Position numbers and translations under genes: made by a program
Shown: positions 24,724 to 34,418 of the stretch, piece after piece
Position numbering within the stretch: the stretch's first letter is position 1
Layout: each line of letters starts with the position of its first letter
Notes under the pieces: generated by a model
What the model was told of the DNA's origin: nothing
What the model saw: the letters and a program-made list of their open reading frames with translations, nothing else
Databases searched by the model: none
DNA from: Bacilli bacterium
Lineage (GTDB): Bacteria > Bacillota_I > Bacilli_A > RF39 > UBA660
NCBI GenBank assembly: GCA_900768815.1
Contig: CAAGEE010000009.1
Location: 19,230 to 83,229 of the forward strand
Length of the DNA stretch: 64,000 bases
Direction of reading: 5' to 3'

Positions 24724-26769
24724 CTATTCATTATCATTACTTGTTGAATCTCCACCAGTACTTCCTCCAGTGTTTCCTCCTGTATTACCACCAGTACTTC
24801 CTCCAGTATTGCCTCCTGTACTACCACCAGTACTTCCTCCTGTATTATCGCCTGAGCCCGGTTTACTAGTATTACCTGAATCATCCCCAGAAGAACCAGA
24901 ATCTTCTTTCTTATCATCATCTTTTTTAATAGCAGGTTTTTTACTACTATTAGTTAATGTTAATGTAATACTACCCTTAATTAAATCAACACGTTTAGAA
25001 GCAGGGTAACTTTGAGCTGTAACTGTACCAGAAGAATCTCCAGTAAATTTAACGGATAATCCAACTCTATTAGCCATAGTTCTAGCTTGTGATTCTGTAA
25101 CACCTATAAAGTTAGGAACTAAAGCATATAAACTAGAACTCCTATAAGGACCTTTACCAATAACTTCTTTTTCATAAGGACTATTAATTGAGAAACTAAA
25201 TTCAGTAATAGAAGTATGTTCTACTAATTCTAAGTTTTCTTTCATAGCTTGAACAATATCTTTACGACTATTTTCATTAGGAATAAAATCGTATAAAACC
25301 ATTCTCATTCTCTCATCATAAATCATTTGACCATTACCCGCTAAATATAGTTGTTGAATATTAATCAAATCAGCTTCATCCGAAGATAAGCTCTTCTTAA
25401 CAATGTCCTTTATTATATTATAGAAAGATAACATTTGTTGAGTAGTTAAATTAGTATCTAAACTATTAGAAACTGTATCTAAAATTTCCATAAATTTAGA
25501 AACACTATTAACCGTCTTAATTTTATTTGCTAAAGCAATAACTATTTCTTGTTGATGTTGATTACGACCAAAGTCACCATTAACTAAAGCTTTTCTATTT
25601 CTAGCATAAACTAAAGCTTGTTCACCATCTAAAGTTTGATAACCTGGATTAATACAAACTTGTCCACCACGAGAAGAGTCATCAGTACAAAGAGTCTGTT
25701 CAACATTTATTTCAACACCATCAACAGCATTAACTAATTTAACTAATCCCTTAAAATTAATCTTTGCATAATAGTCAATATTAATACCTAAGTATTGTTC
25801 AATAGTATTCATCATACAATCGTTACCATATCCAGCAGCATGCGTAATTTTATTTTCTGCTTTATTAGACCAACAAGCAATTGGTACATAGCTATCTCTT
25901 GGTATAGATAACATTGTAGCATTCAATGTCTTAGGGTTAAATGTAACAACTATTAATGTATCACCATTAGCAACAGCATTCTTTTCAAGTACTTCATCAG
26001 TAGAATCAATACCCATAAGTAACATTGTAAAAGGTTCAGTAACTTGCTTACCAGTTGATTCCCTTTCAACTTCACTAGTTGCTGACTTTTTCATTTTCTT
26101 TTCTTTTGTAACAATTATCTTAGTATCCATACCAATCTCTTCATATCCACTGATTGAAGAAAACATAGAAGGGTAATTGGTAGGTAAGATAATAGCATCA
26201 ATACTTTTAGCATATAAATCAGTAATCATAGTTTGATAATCATTATAATCAACTAATTCATTATCATCATACAACTTATTTTCTTTAATAATTTCTTGAG
26301 GAATTATATAACCATCAGGAGATTTTTTATTACTCTTATCTAAAACACCAATTTTAAAATCTTTAATATCATTTATACTGCTAGCCTCATTATTAGCCAT
26401 AACAACAACACTAGAAGAATAAATAACAGTATTTTTATTCATATTACTTAATTTGCCATATAAGTAAAATATAATAGCACCAACTATAATACAAATAATA
26501 GTATATAAAATCATAAATGTAATATAACCAATTCTCTTAGAATGTTTATTCTTAGGTCGTCTCTTTAAAATACCCTTAGTCTTAAAAATTATTAATATAT
26601 CCAACAATACCAAGATTCCCATAATTATATATCTAATTGTATTTTCAACCGACGCCAACATAAAAATTTCATATATTGCAAAAAAACTACTCAGTAATGA
26701 AATAATTGATAACATCAAAATTATAAGCTTTAATATTGGTTTCTTTTTAGTATCTTTTTCTTTAGTCAT
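24724..26769 (-). CDS. LytR-CpsA-Psr (LCP) protein with extra outer domain, PASTA domain and Gly/Ser/Thr tail
   Basis: The 681-residue protein has three membrane helices (about 13-38, 44-62, 80-104), a solute-binding-like region (about 115-222), an LCP domain (about 246-425), a PASTA domain (about 545-610) and a low-complexity tail (about 640-681). LCP enzymes attach wall teichoic acid or capsule to peptidoglycan. D270, R291, D292, R390 and R392 fall at their conserved catalytic or pyrophosphate-binding positions. ATG 26769 follows TGGAGG. The PASTA domain, known to bind peptidoglycan or muropeptides, is unusual on an LCP protein. It may anchor the polysaccharide made by the downstream locus. 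Confidence 0.87.
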   Translation of the reverse strand: MTKEKDTKKKPILKLIILMLSIISLLSSFFAIYEIFMLASVENTIRYIIMGILVLLDILIIFKTKGILKRRPKNKHSKRIGYITFMILYTIICIIVGAIIFYLYGKLSNMNKNTVIYSSSVVVMANNEASSINDIKDFKIGVLDKSNKKSPDGYIIPQEIIKENKLYDDNELVDYNDYQTMITDLYAKSIDAIILPTNYPSMFSSISGYEEIGMDTKIIVTKEKKMKKSATSEVERESTGKQVTEPFTMLLMGIDSTDEVLEKNAVANGDTLIVVTFNPKTLNATMLSIPRDSYVPIACWSNKAENKITHAAGYGNDCMMNTIEQYLGINIDYYAKINFKGLVKLVNAVDGVEINVEQTLCTDDSSRGGQVCINPGYQTLDGEQALVYARNRKALVNGDFGRNQHQQEIVIALANKIKTVNSVSKFMEILDTVSNSLDTNLTTQQMLSFYNIIKDIVKKSLSSDEADLINIQQLYLAGNGQMIYDERMRMVLYDFIPNENSRKDIVQAMKENLELVEHTSITEFSFSINSPYEKEVIGKGPYRSSSLYALVPNFIGVTESQARTMANRVGLSVKFTGDSSGTVTAQSYPASKRVDLIKGSITLTLTNSSKKPAIKKDDDKKEDSGSSGDDSGNTSKPGSGDNTGGSTGGSTGGNTGGSTGGNTGGNTGGSTGGDSTSNDNE
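24751..24846 (-). repeat. Coding tandem repeat (GGST/GGNT)
   Basis: Imperfect 12-base units encode repeated Gly-Gly-Ser-Thr and Gly-Gly-Asn-Thr at the C-terminus of the LCP protein. Units are a multiple of three, so length change would keep frame. Confidence 0.8.
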
Positions 26770-26803
26770 ATAAGCCTCCAAACATCCAAATTATACAACT
26801 AAT

Positions 26804-26832
26804 ATTATACTCAAGTTTTAACAATATATCAA
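26804..26832 (-). promoter_or_regulatory. Promoter of the LCP-PASTA gene
   Basis: On the minus strand TTGATA and TATAAT are 17 bases apart. Confidence 0.75.
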
Positions 26833-26937
26833 GTTATATACTATGTAATCTCAAAACTTTACAATACTAAAAACACTGTCAAATAATGTCAAAATATAAT
26901 AAATAACTTCAAAGAAATAAAGTAATGACTATAAAAA

Positions 26938-26946
26938 TGCTATAAT
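26938..26946 (+). promoter_or_regulatory. Extended -10 promoter of the glucosaminidase gene
   Basis: TGCTATAAT lies 33 bases before the start codon; the -35 is weak. Confidence 0.65.
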
Positions 26947-26979
26947 ATAATAGAGTTAATATAGTGGAGGTAGAATATC

Positions 26980-29900
26980 ATGAAAAGAATTTTTTATTTA
27001 ACACTTTTTATAACATCTTTATTTTTTCTAAACACAATTAATGTTTCTGCCTTTTCATCAGAAAACTATAAAAATCGTGCTTTATGTGCTAATTTTGAAC
27101 TAGCTAGTTTTGCATCAGATGGGACAATCACTACTGTAGGTTGCTATAACACGTATGAGGAAGCAAAAGCGACTATGACTACTAATGGTTCCATTGAACT
27201 TGCTATTATGACAAAGCTTGATGGTATAACTAGAATTCTAGATGCTAACATGGCTTTAGTAGATTTGAGTGTATCAGGAAATACTACTGTAAGGTACTAT
27301 GACACTGCTGATTTAAAGTATGACTATACTTACATGAATAACTATGGTTCTTATGGTGGTGGTGATGGAGTTTTAGTTGGTATTGCTTATTCTCAATCTA
27401 AAAATGTTTGGGTTGGTAAAGTTACTATTGCTAATTTCACCGGCTGGATAAGATATGGCAATTACGAAATAGTTCCAATTACTTGGGTAAAATCAAGTAA
27501 TTCATATACTGTAACTAATGATTATATAAGACACAATTATGTAACAAAAATTCAAGAGTATTATAATGGTTCCTTAGGTGCAACAATTGGCCCTAAACCA
27601 GATATGTTAAGTGCTGGTACTTATTACAGTTATGATGGAAATTACTTCTACAAAGATTTACAAACTTTAATTAAAGATTATAAAGCTAATAACAGAAATA
27701 ACTCTGTAAATAAAAATAACCCATATTATAATTACTATATGTATTTATCAAATCATAGTAGAACAACATATTCATCAGCAAATATCGATGAATATATTCG
27801 TAATAATCTAGGTATTACTAAAGACGCTTATGGTAAAGCTACTAATAAAGGTAGTTCAAGATTATATGGTAAAGGTCAATTCTTCTATTATGCCCAAGAA
27901 AAGTATGGTACCAATGCTTTATTAACATTCAGCTTAAGTAGAAATGAAACAGGAAATGGCCGTAGTAAATTAGCAATCAATAAAAATAATGGTTTTGGCC
28001 TAGACGCTGTAGATTCAAATCCAATAGAAGGAGCTAGATATTATGCAGCTTTTGCTAGTAGTATCCTAGGCTATAGTTCTACTTATGTAACTTATGGCTT
28101 TGCTCATCCTCGTAGCTGGAAATACTTTGGTTCACAATTTGGTAATAAACGTCTAGGTATGAATGTAAAATATGCATCAGATCCATACTGGAGTGAAAAG
28201 ATGGCTGCTAACTATTATAGTTTTGATAAATCTAAAGGTATGCAAGACTATAATTACTATCAGTTAGGAGTAGTAACAGCATCGGTAAATGCTATGAGTG
28301 ATGCTTCTAATAGTTCAAAATTTGTCTATACTTATACAGAGGCAGGAGATGCCTTAGTAATTCTAGGTGAAAAAACCGGAGAGAATGTTAATGGTAATAC
28401 AACTTGGTACAAAGTAACGAGTGATTTAAATATTGATGCTAACTTTAATGAAATAAGATCAGGAAATTATAACTGGGATAGCTATGTCTATGTACCAGCA
28501 GCCTATGTTAAAAAAATTAATACTGGTAAAAATGGTTATATATCTCCAAATGATGTAACTGAATATCAAGATAAAAATTATACTTATGATTTATATGATG
28601 CTAATAATACACTAAGTCCTAAAGTAGCAAAAACTACAAAGAATTCCGACTACTATTATGATTCTGCTCTTCAAACTAAAAAAGGAATTAGTATTTTAAA
28701 AGATAAATATGTAATGGTCTATGCAGCAGCTTATAATAATGGTAAAGCAGTCTCATACCTTATCTCTTCTGACTATAGATATGATCAAAAAGATTGGGTA
28801 AGTGCCAACTCATTAGACTTTATAACTTCTGAATATGCTAATGTCTACACTAACTTAAGTGGAATATATTGTAATGAAGTAAATTCTGAACCTATCGAAT
28901 TATCAACAAACGTAGTTTCTTGTTTATTCCATAATACTTATATCCCAGTATTTGAACATAAAACAGTAGATGGACGTCTATGGTATAAAGTTCCCCTAAA
29001 CTTATCAGGAACATCTAATTCATATGGTTGGGTACTTGCTAAAACTAGTGACTTTACTCTAAATCTTGCAGCATACACAACAGAAAATACTGCTCCTATA
29101 ATAACAGCTTCTAATAGGACTATTGTTCAAGGTACCAAAATAGATTTATTAGAAGGAGTAAGCGCTACTGATAAAGAAGAAGGCAAAGTAGCAGTAAAAG
29201 TACTAAACTCAAACTTAGATATTGATAAGGTTGGAAAATACCAAGTAACATATCAAGCAACAGATAGTAAAAATAAATCAACTGAATTAACAGTAACAAT
29301 AACCGTAACTGAAAATAAAAAACCAGTTATAACTGCTGATGACATAGTAATAACTCAAGGTCTGCCATTTGATCCTAAGAAAAGTGTAAGTGCAACAGAT
29401 GAAGAAGATGGTAAAATAGAAGTAGTAGTTATAGATAATAAAGTTGATATTAATAAAGTAGGTACATATCAAGTAACATATCAAGCAACAGATAGTTATA
29501 ATCAACAAGTAGTAAAAACAATAAATGTAACAGTTGTTGCTAATCAATTACCAACTATAAATGCTTCAGATAAAAATATTTATCAAAATGAAGATTTCAA
29601 TAGACTTGATGGAGTAAGTGCAACAGATCCGGAAGATGGTGACATTACAAAGAATATAAAAGTAATTGCAGATACTGTTGATATAACAAAAATAGGTGAG
29701 TATAAAATAACTTATGAAGTAACAGATAATTATGGTAACAAAGTAACAAAAGAAATAAAAGTAATTGTTACAGAAAAAAAACTAATCAAGACAACTGGAA
29801 ACTTCTACTTTGATTATTTAAAAGAAGTAGGTAATAAACTTCAATTACGAGGATATCTAACAGTAGAAGGCATAAATAATACTTTAAATGAAAATATTAG

Positions 29901-30711
29901 TTATAAAATTTTGTTTGTTGATACTGCTGGTACAACATATGAACAAAAAGCAACAAGAATAATTGATTTAACTGGTATAACAAGACCAATTCCTTCACCT
30001 GATGGCCACAAATATACCCATCCTTGGTTCTACATAGATATTGATACGGACTCTCTTCCAAGAGGAACTTACACAATGTATGCCGTTGCAGAGTCTAATA
30101 AGACATATAGTAAAGTTCTAATAACGAATAAACTTTATAAAACCGAAATAACTGGTTATAAAACAAATAAAACAACAACAACTATAAAAAATAATTATGG
30201 TAATAAAACATCTGCTGTAACTCTATATATAAGAGATGAGTTTCCAACAAAGACAGTAGGTAGTTACTATAATCAATTTGATACTTGGAGAACTCTAGAA
30301 TTTACAAATGGAAAACTACATATAAAAGGAGTTTCATATTCATTTGGTATGGACTTATCTCCAAATGCTAAAGTAGAAAGAAAAATAATCTTTGAAAATA
30401 AAGATACTCTAAAAACTTACTCATTTGACTTGGGTAGTATTACAAACGGTCTATATAAAGTAGCTCTACCAGAGTCTGATAATTTAGATAAAACAAGAGC
30501 CTGGTATGATGCCAATATTGATATAAGTGAATTAGAAAAAGGAACATACTCAATCTATGTAACAACAAAATCTAATAAAACTGATATATCAGAATTAACT
30601 GATAATTTAAGAAGAGACTTAAGTGCTAGAAAAACTACTATAAATAAGAAAGATTACCAATTAAAACTAGACACTAAAAATGGTAATAATATTGAATTAA
30701 TAGTAAGCTAG
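26980..30711 (+). CDS. Large secreted glucosaminidase with SH3-like and three Ig-like (DUF5011-type) domains
   Basis: The 1243-residue secreted protein starts with a signal peptide (about 1-24) after TGGAGG. Residues about 270-420 resemble the LytG/mannosyl-glycoprotein endo-beta-N-acetylglucosaminidase domain that cuts glycan strands; E323 in SRNETGNG is the likely catalytic acid. SH3-like segments surround it. Three Ig-like repeats follow (about 705-930), each with V-S-A-T-D-x-E-[ED]-G and a G-x-Y-x-[IV]-T-Y end. Two beta-rich domains close the protein (about 935-1240). There is no sorting signal or membrane helix at the C-terminus, so wall binding is probably noncovalent. A single-gene unit with its own promoter and terminator. 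Confidence 0.82.
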   Translation: MKRIFYLTLFITSLFFLNTINVSAFSSENYKNRALCANFELASFASDGTITTVGCYNTYEEAKATMTTNGSIELAIMTKLDGITRILDANMALVDLSVSGNTTVRYYDTADLKYDYTYMNNYGSYGGGDGVLVGIAYSQSKNVWVGKVTIANFTGWIRYGNYEIVPITWVKSSNSYTVTNDYIRHNYVTKIQEYYNGSLGATIGPKPDMLSAGTYYSYDGNYFYKDLQTLIKDYKANNRNNSVNKNNPYYNYYMYLSNHSRTTYSSANIDEYIRNNLGITKDAYGKATNKGSSRLYGKGQFFYYAQEKYGTNALLTFSLSRNETGNGRSKLAINKNNGFGLDAVDSNPIEGARYYAAFASSILGYSSTYVTYGFAHPRSWKYFGSQFGNKRLGMNVKYASDPYWSEKMAANYYSFDKSKGMQDYNYYQLGVVTASVNAMSDASNSSKFVYTYTEAGDALVILGEKTGENVNGNTTWYKVTSDLNIDANFNEIRSGNYNWDSYVYVPAAYVKKINTGKNGYISPNDVTEYQDKNYTYDLYDANNTLSPKVAKTTKNSDYYYDSALQTKKGISILKDKYVMVYAAAYNNGKAVSYLISSDYRYDQKDWVSANSLDFITSEYANVYTNLSGIYCNEVNSEPIELSTNVVSCLFHNTYIPVFEHKTVDGRLWYKVPLNLSGTSNSYGWVLAKTSDFTLNLAAYTTENTAPIITASNRTIVQGTKIDLLEGVSATDKEEGKVAVKVLNSNLDIDKVGKYQVTYQATDSKNKSTELTVTITVTENKKPVITADDIVITQGLPFDPKKSVSATDEEDGKIEVVVIDNKVDINKVGTYQVTYQATDSYNQQVVKTINVTVVANQLPTINASDKNIYQNEDFNRLDGVSATDPEDGDITKNIKVIADTVDITKIGEYKITYEVTDNYGNKVTKEIKVIVTEKKLIKTTGNFYFDYLKEVGNKLQLRGYLTVEGINNTLNENISYKILFVDTAGTTYEQKATRIIDLTGITRPIPSPDGHKYTHPWFYIDIDTDSLPRGTYTMYAVAESNKTYSKVLITNKLYKTEITGYKTNKTTTTIKNNYGNKTSAVTLYIRDEFPTKTVGSYYNQFDTWRTLEFTNGKLHIKGVSYSFGMDLSPNAKVERKIIFENKDTLKTYSFDLGSITNGLYKVALPESDNLDKTRAWYDANIDISELEKGTYSIYVTTKSNKTDISELTDNLRRDLSARKTTINKKDYQLKLDTKNGNNIELIVS

Positions 30712-30733
30712 AGCCCAAGGCTCTTTTTGTTTT
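30710..30733 (+). terminator. Terminator of the glucosaminidase gene
   Basis: AGAGCC pairs with GGCTCT around CAA, followed by TTTTGTTTT. Confidence 0.85.
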
Positions 30734-30755
30734 AGACTTCGATAAAAAAAGAAGA

Positions 30756-30891
30756 TTGTAAAAACATCTATTTTATGTTACCATAAAATTGTCAAGGAAA
30801 CTTGTACAAAAAAAGAGGAACATTTTGTAAGTGAATGTTACCTCAAAGATACTTTAAGAATGGCACTCTAACTTAGAGTGCCTATTTTTTT
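30756..30891 (+). ncRNA. Candidate small RNA with two hairpins
   Basis: In the 353-base gap between the glucosaminidase and PASTA genes, a plausible promoter (TTGTAA-17-TACCAT, 30756-30784) precedes a hairpin, GAGG-AACATT with AATGTT-A-CCTC, near 30813-30843. A strong terminator follows, GGCACTCTAA/TTAGAGTGCC at 30862-30882 with seven Ts. The glucosaminidase already has its own terminator, so this second plus-strand terminator needs another transcript. No RNA family recognised. The rest of the gap holds only the PASTA gene's terminator. Confidence 0.4.
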
Positions 30892-30979
30892 ATTACAAGT
30901 ACCAAGAGGTGACACTCAAATGAAATGTTCCGAAGGAGAGTATATATTATTACAAAAAGTAAGGCAAAAGACCAAAAAT

Positions 30980-31011
30980 AAAGATTCATACCATGTAAAG
31001 TATGAATCTTT
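30980..31011 (-). terminator. Terminator of the PASTA protein gene
   Basis: AAAGATTCATA pairs with TATGAATCTTT across a 10-base loop; on the minus strand it is followed by ATTTTT. Confidence 0.8.
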
Positions 31012-31064
31012 TAAATTTACTAATTAAATTTATTAAATTACCAAATCTAATACTTTAAAAATAC

Positions 31065-32921
31065 TTATTTAACAATAGTTAAACTAATTGTATTACAGGT
31101 AGAAAGCTTTTTACCATCATAACTACCAGCATTACATACTGTACCTGATACTGAATCTCCATTACTACAACTATCAACGAAGTTAGCAACTACTGTAAAC
31201 ATTGGATAAGCCGCTTTAGTAGCACTTAATGTTTGAGCTCCTGTATTACCAGTAAGAATATAGAACTCTTTATTTTCACAAGCTGGAGTAGAAGGTTTAC
31301 TATTACCACCATTATTACTGTTACTTGGAGCCTTACCACTACTTATAGTAAGCGTAACAGTTGTACCAGCAGATACCTCAGAACCAGCACTAATGGATTG
31401 ACTTATAACTTTGCCTTTCTCAACAGAACTACTATATTTATATACAAAGCTATAGTTAAGTCCCGCGTTCTTTAATTTATTAGCTGCATCATTTTTGCTA
31501 AATCCTTTAACATTAGGAACACTCATCTTTTTACCATCAGAAATAGTAACAATTATTGTATCCCCATTCTTAATAGTTTCTCCTTTTTTATAAGAGTATC
31601 TAATAACTTCACCAGCAGTAACGTCATCATTAAACTCATGTTGTTCTTCATACTTAATATTATATTTATCTGCCCATTCTCTAAACTCATTTAAGTTATT
31701 AAAACCAGGCATTGTTAATTTACCTTTAGAAAGAGTAACCGTAATAACTGTACCTTCTTCAACAGCATCTCCCTTACTATGACTAGCTTTAATAACATTA
31801 TTTTCTTTAATAGCCTCATCATATAAATCCTTAAATTCAACTTTTAACTTATTCTTAATAATCCATTCAGTAATCTGATCAACACTCATCTTTTTAAAGT
31901 CTGGAACTATAATTTTAGGTCCCTTACTAATAACAATCTTAACAGTCGTAACATTATCTCCTGTTATAGTAGCCATTTTTCCCGCTTTAACACTTTGACT
32001 AATTACTTTATTTCTACTAATCTTATCAGAAAACTCATATTCAATCTCATACTTAATACCATGTTGTTTTAAATAAAATATAGCTTCAGTCTTACTCTTA
32101 TTAGTTAAATCACGCATCTTAACTTCACTATATCCACGTTCTTCTCCGTAAGAAAAAGTAAATTTAATCTCATCACTTCTTTTTACATTACCAGATTTAC
32201 TTTGTTCAATCAAAGTATTCTCCTTAGCAGTAGACTGAACAAATTCAAAAACCACATTACTTAAATGATTCTCTTCAATATATTTTAATACATCTTCACT
32301 TTCCCAACCAACCATACTTGGAATAACGATTTCCTTATCTGGATTAGGACCTTCACTAATAGAAAGAACTAACTTCTTAACATTTTTTAACTTAGTACCT
32401 GGTTTAACACTCTGATAAATTATATGATACTCAGAAACAACATCACTATATTCATAAACTTGTTCTAAAGTAATATCATTATCCGTAGTCCATTTAATAG
32501 CACTACTTAAACTTTTATCAACTAAGTTTTCCATTACTTTAAGAGTGGGTAAACTAATTATATTAAACATAATTAAAATACCAAAAACTTGATAAATAAA
32601 AAGTACACTTAACGCTAAAATATTAGTGCCTTTCTTCTTACTAGAATTAGTAATACTAGAAGATATAAAGAACACTGTAAATAAAAGTAAAAGTAGAGCA
32701 AATACTATGTCTTTTAAACTTTCACCTTTAAAAATAGTACCTCCAAAATATCCTAAACAACTAATCATTGTTAAAACAGACAATATATTAATTAAATAAT
32801 TATTTTTTTTGTTACTAGGCTTCTCAATTTTCTTAACAAAGTCTACATCTTTTTCCTTACGTATTTCTTCTCTAGTATTAGCATTCTTTAAAGGAACATT
32901 CTTATTTTTACTTTTTGCCAA
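31065..32921 (-). CDS. PASTA-repeat membrane protein without a kinase domain
   Basis: The 618-residue protein has a basic cytoplasmic head of about 45 residues, three to four hydrophobic segments (to about residue 130) and then about five PASTA repeats (about 165-540). Each repeat has the V-P-x-[FV]-x-G/K and V-I-x-x-[SY]-x-x-x-G-x pattern. A Ser/Asn/Gly linker and a cysteine-containing C-terminal domain of about 75 residues follow. PASTA repeats normally sit on Ser/Thr kinases or PBPs and bind muropeptides; no kinase is present here. TTG 32921 was chosen because GAGGTGG is 5 bases upstream; a GTG at 32930 is the alternative. Confidence 0.8.
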   Translation of the reverse strand: MAKSKNKNVPLKNANTREEIRKEKDVDFVKKIEKPSNKKNNYLINILSVLTMISCLGYFGGTIFKGESLKDIVFALLLLLFTVFFISSSITNSSKKKGTNILALSVLFIYQVFGILIMFNIISLPTLKVMENLVDKSLSSAIKWTTDNDITLEQVYEYSDVVSEYHIIYQSVKPGTKLKNVKKLVLSISEGPNPDKEIVIPSMVGWESEDVLKYIEENHLSNVVFEFVQSTAKENTLIEQSKSGNVKRSDEIKFTFSYGEERGYSEVKMRDLTNKSKTEAIFYLKQHGIKYEIEYEFSDKISRNKVISQSVKAGKMATITGDNVTTVKIVISKGPKIIVPDFKKMSVDQITEWIIKNKLKVEFKDLYDEAIKENNVIKASHSKGDAVEEGTVITVTLSKGKLTMPGFNNLNEFREWADKYNIKYEEQHEFNDDVTAGEVIRYSYKKGETIKNGDTIIVTISDGKKMSVPNVKGFSKNDAANKLKNAGLNYSFVYKYSSSVEKGKVISQSISAGSEVSAGTTVTLTISSGKAPSNSNNGGNSKPSTPACENKEFYILTGNTGAQTLSATKAAYPMFTVVANFVDSCSNGDSVSGTVCNAGSYDGKKLSTCNTISLTIVK

Positions 32922-33021
32922 ATAAACCACCTCATCTTCTTATATAATTATATAATAAATATTGTAAAATACAAACACTAACAAACCCCTAATATGTCAA
33001 AGAATGTCTATATATCAATAT

Positions 33022-33050
33022 TTGACTAACTAATTCATAAATGATATTAT
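33022..33050 (+). promoter_or_regulatory. Promoter of the Wzy-like/glycosyltransferase pair
   Basis: TTGACT and TATTAT are 17 bases apart with an extended TGA. Confidence 0.75.
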
Positions 33051-33116
33051 GTAAATAGATGATTTTTAGTACATCAATAAATACAAAAATTCACATACAA
33101 TAAGAGGTATATTAGA

Positions 33117-34418
33117 ATGAGTAAAGCAGTTAAAAATAATCTAAGTAAAATAATAAGTATCTTTATTTTAATTCAACCAGTATTAGATCTTATTACTGGT
33201 GTTTGTTTACATGAATTTAACTTAAATTTAACTCTAGGTATTATTATTAGAATGTTATTTTTATTCTTTATAGTCTTAATAACTACTTTTGTATATAAGA
33301 AGAAAGTATCCATAATATATTACTTAGTATTTTTTATCTATAGTATTATTTATCTATTAGTACTTGGTAAAAGTAATTTATTTGGTGAAGTACAAGGACT
33401 TTTAAGAGTATTTTACTTTCCACTATTATTAATATCTTTATATGAATTAAAAGATGATATAAGAATAAGTAAATTAACTTTATTTACAACATTATCTATC
33501 TATTTAATTTGTATCTTTATCCCAATGATTTTACATATTGGTTTTAAAAGTTATGAGATAACTAAGTCAGGTACTCTAGGTTATTACAATTCTGCTAATG
33601 AAATATCTGGTATTATTTCTATTTTAACTCCTATAATATTCATTATATTTACAAATAAAACTACTGATAAAAAAAGTATTATTTTAAAAGTCCTTTATGC
33701 ATTACTATACTTAGTAGTAATACTAACTATTGGTACCAAAACACCATTATTATCTTTATTAATAACAATCGCCATGACTTTTGTTTGGATTATTATCAAG
33801 TCCTTTAAAAATAAAAAGTATAAAACTATTTTTACCGCTTTTTTAGTAATAGTAATTGGTATAATCTCTCTTTTAGTAGCAATACCAAAAACTAACTTTT
33901 ATAAAAATATCAAAGTTCACCTAGATTATTTAAAAATAAAAGACGTAACTGATATTATTGATGATGGTAATTTAATTGATCATTTTATCTTTAGTCAACG
34001 AGTAACATTCTTTACTGATCGGAAATATACTTATGATAATGCTAATATAGCTAATAAGTTATTTGGCATAGGCTACTATGATAATGATAAACAAGCTAAA
34101 CTAATTGAAATGGACTATTTAGATATTTATTTTAATCATGGTCTTATTGGTTTTATAATTTTTTTCTCATCCTATATATATGTTCTAGTTAAAACAACAT
34201 TTAAAAAGAAGAAAATAACATTTGAGTTACTCATGTTAAATACCAGTATATTATTAGTTTTATTTTTATCATTATTTACAGGCCATATTATAACAGCACC
34301 TTCTGTAAGTTTAATTGCAATATCCTTAATAATGGTTTTAATAAATTATGGAAAAAAAGAATATATATTAAATTTATATAGTCTTAAAAATAAAAAAGGA
34401 GAGAAGTATAATGCCTGA
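33117..34418 (+). CDS. O-antigen ligase/Wzy-like polysaccharide membrane protein
   Basis: The 433-residue protein has about ten to eleven hydrophobic segments with one large outer loop (about 265-345). That is the topology of the O-antigen ligase and Wzy polymerase superfamily, which join undecaprenyl-linked sugars. The loop contains the SQRVTFF and LFGIGYYD regions; an LFGxG-type motif is common in these loops. AAGAGGT precedes the ATG. Its TGA stop overlaps the next start by 8 bases. Polymerase or ligase cannot be told apart by eye. Confidence 0.75.
   Translation: MSKAVKNNLSKIISIFILIQPVLDLITGVCLHEFNLNLTLGIIIRMLFLFFIVLITTFVYKKKVSIIYYLVFFIYSIIYLLVLGKSNLFGEVQGLLRVFYFPLLLISLYELKDDIRISKLTLFTTLSIYLICIFIPMILHIGFKSYEITKSGTLGYYNSANEISGIISILTPIIFIIFTNKTTDKKSIILKVLYALLYLVVILTIGTKTPLLSLLITIAMTFVWIIIKSFKNKKYKTIFTAFLVIVIGIISLLVAIPKTNFYKNIKVHLDYLKIKDVTDIIDDGNLIDHFIFSQRVTFFTDRKYTYDNANIANKLFGIGYYDNDKQAKLIEMDYLDIYFNHGLIGFIIFFSSYIYVLVKTTFKKKKITFELLMLNTSILLVLFLSLFTGHIITAPSVSLIAISLIMVLINYGKKEYILNLYSLKNKKGEKYNA

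Noticed and set aside
24681..24920. Minus- and plus-strand frames overlapping the Gly/Ser/Thr repeat of the LCP gene
   Set aside because: They are alternate readings of a low-complexity repeat without ribosome sites.
30920..31027. Small frame of 35 codons after GAGGTG (starting MKCSEGEYILL)
   Set aside because: It runs across the terminator hairpin of the PASTA gene, has no promoter of its own and no recognisable similarity.
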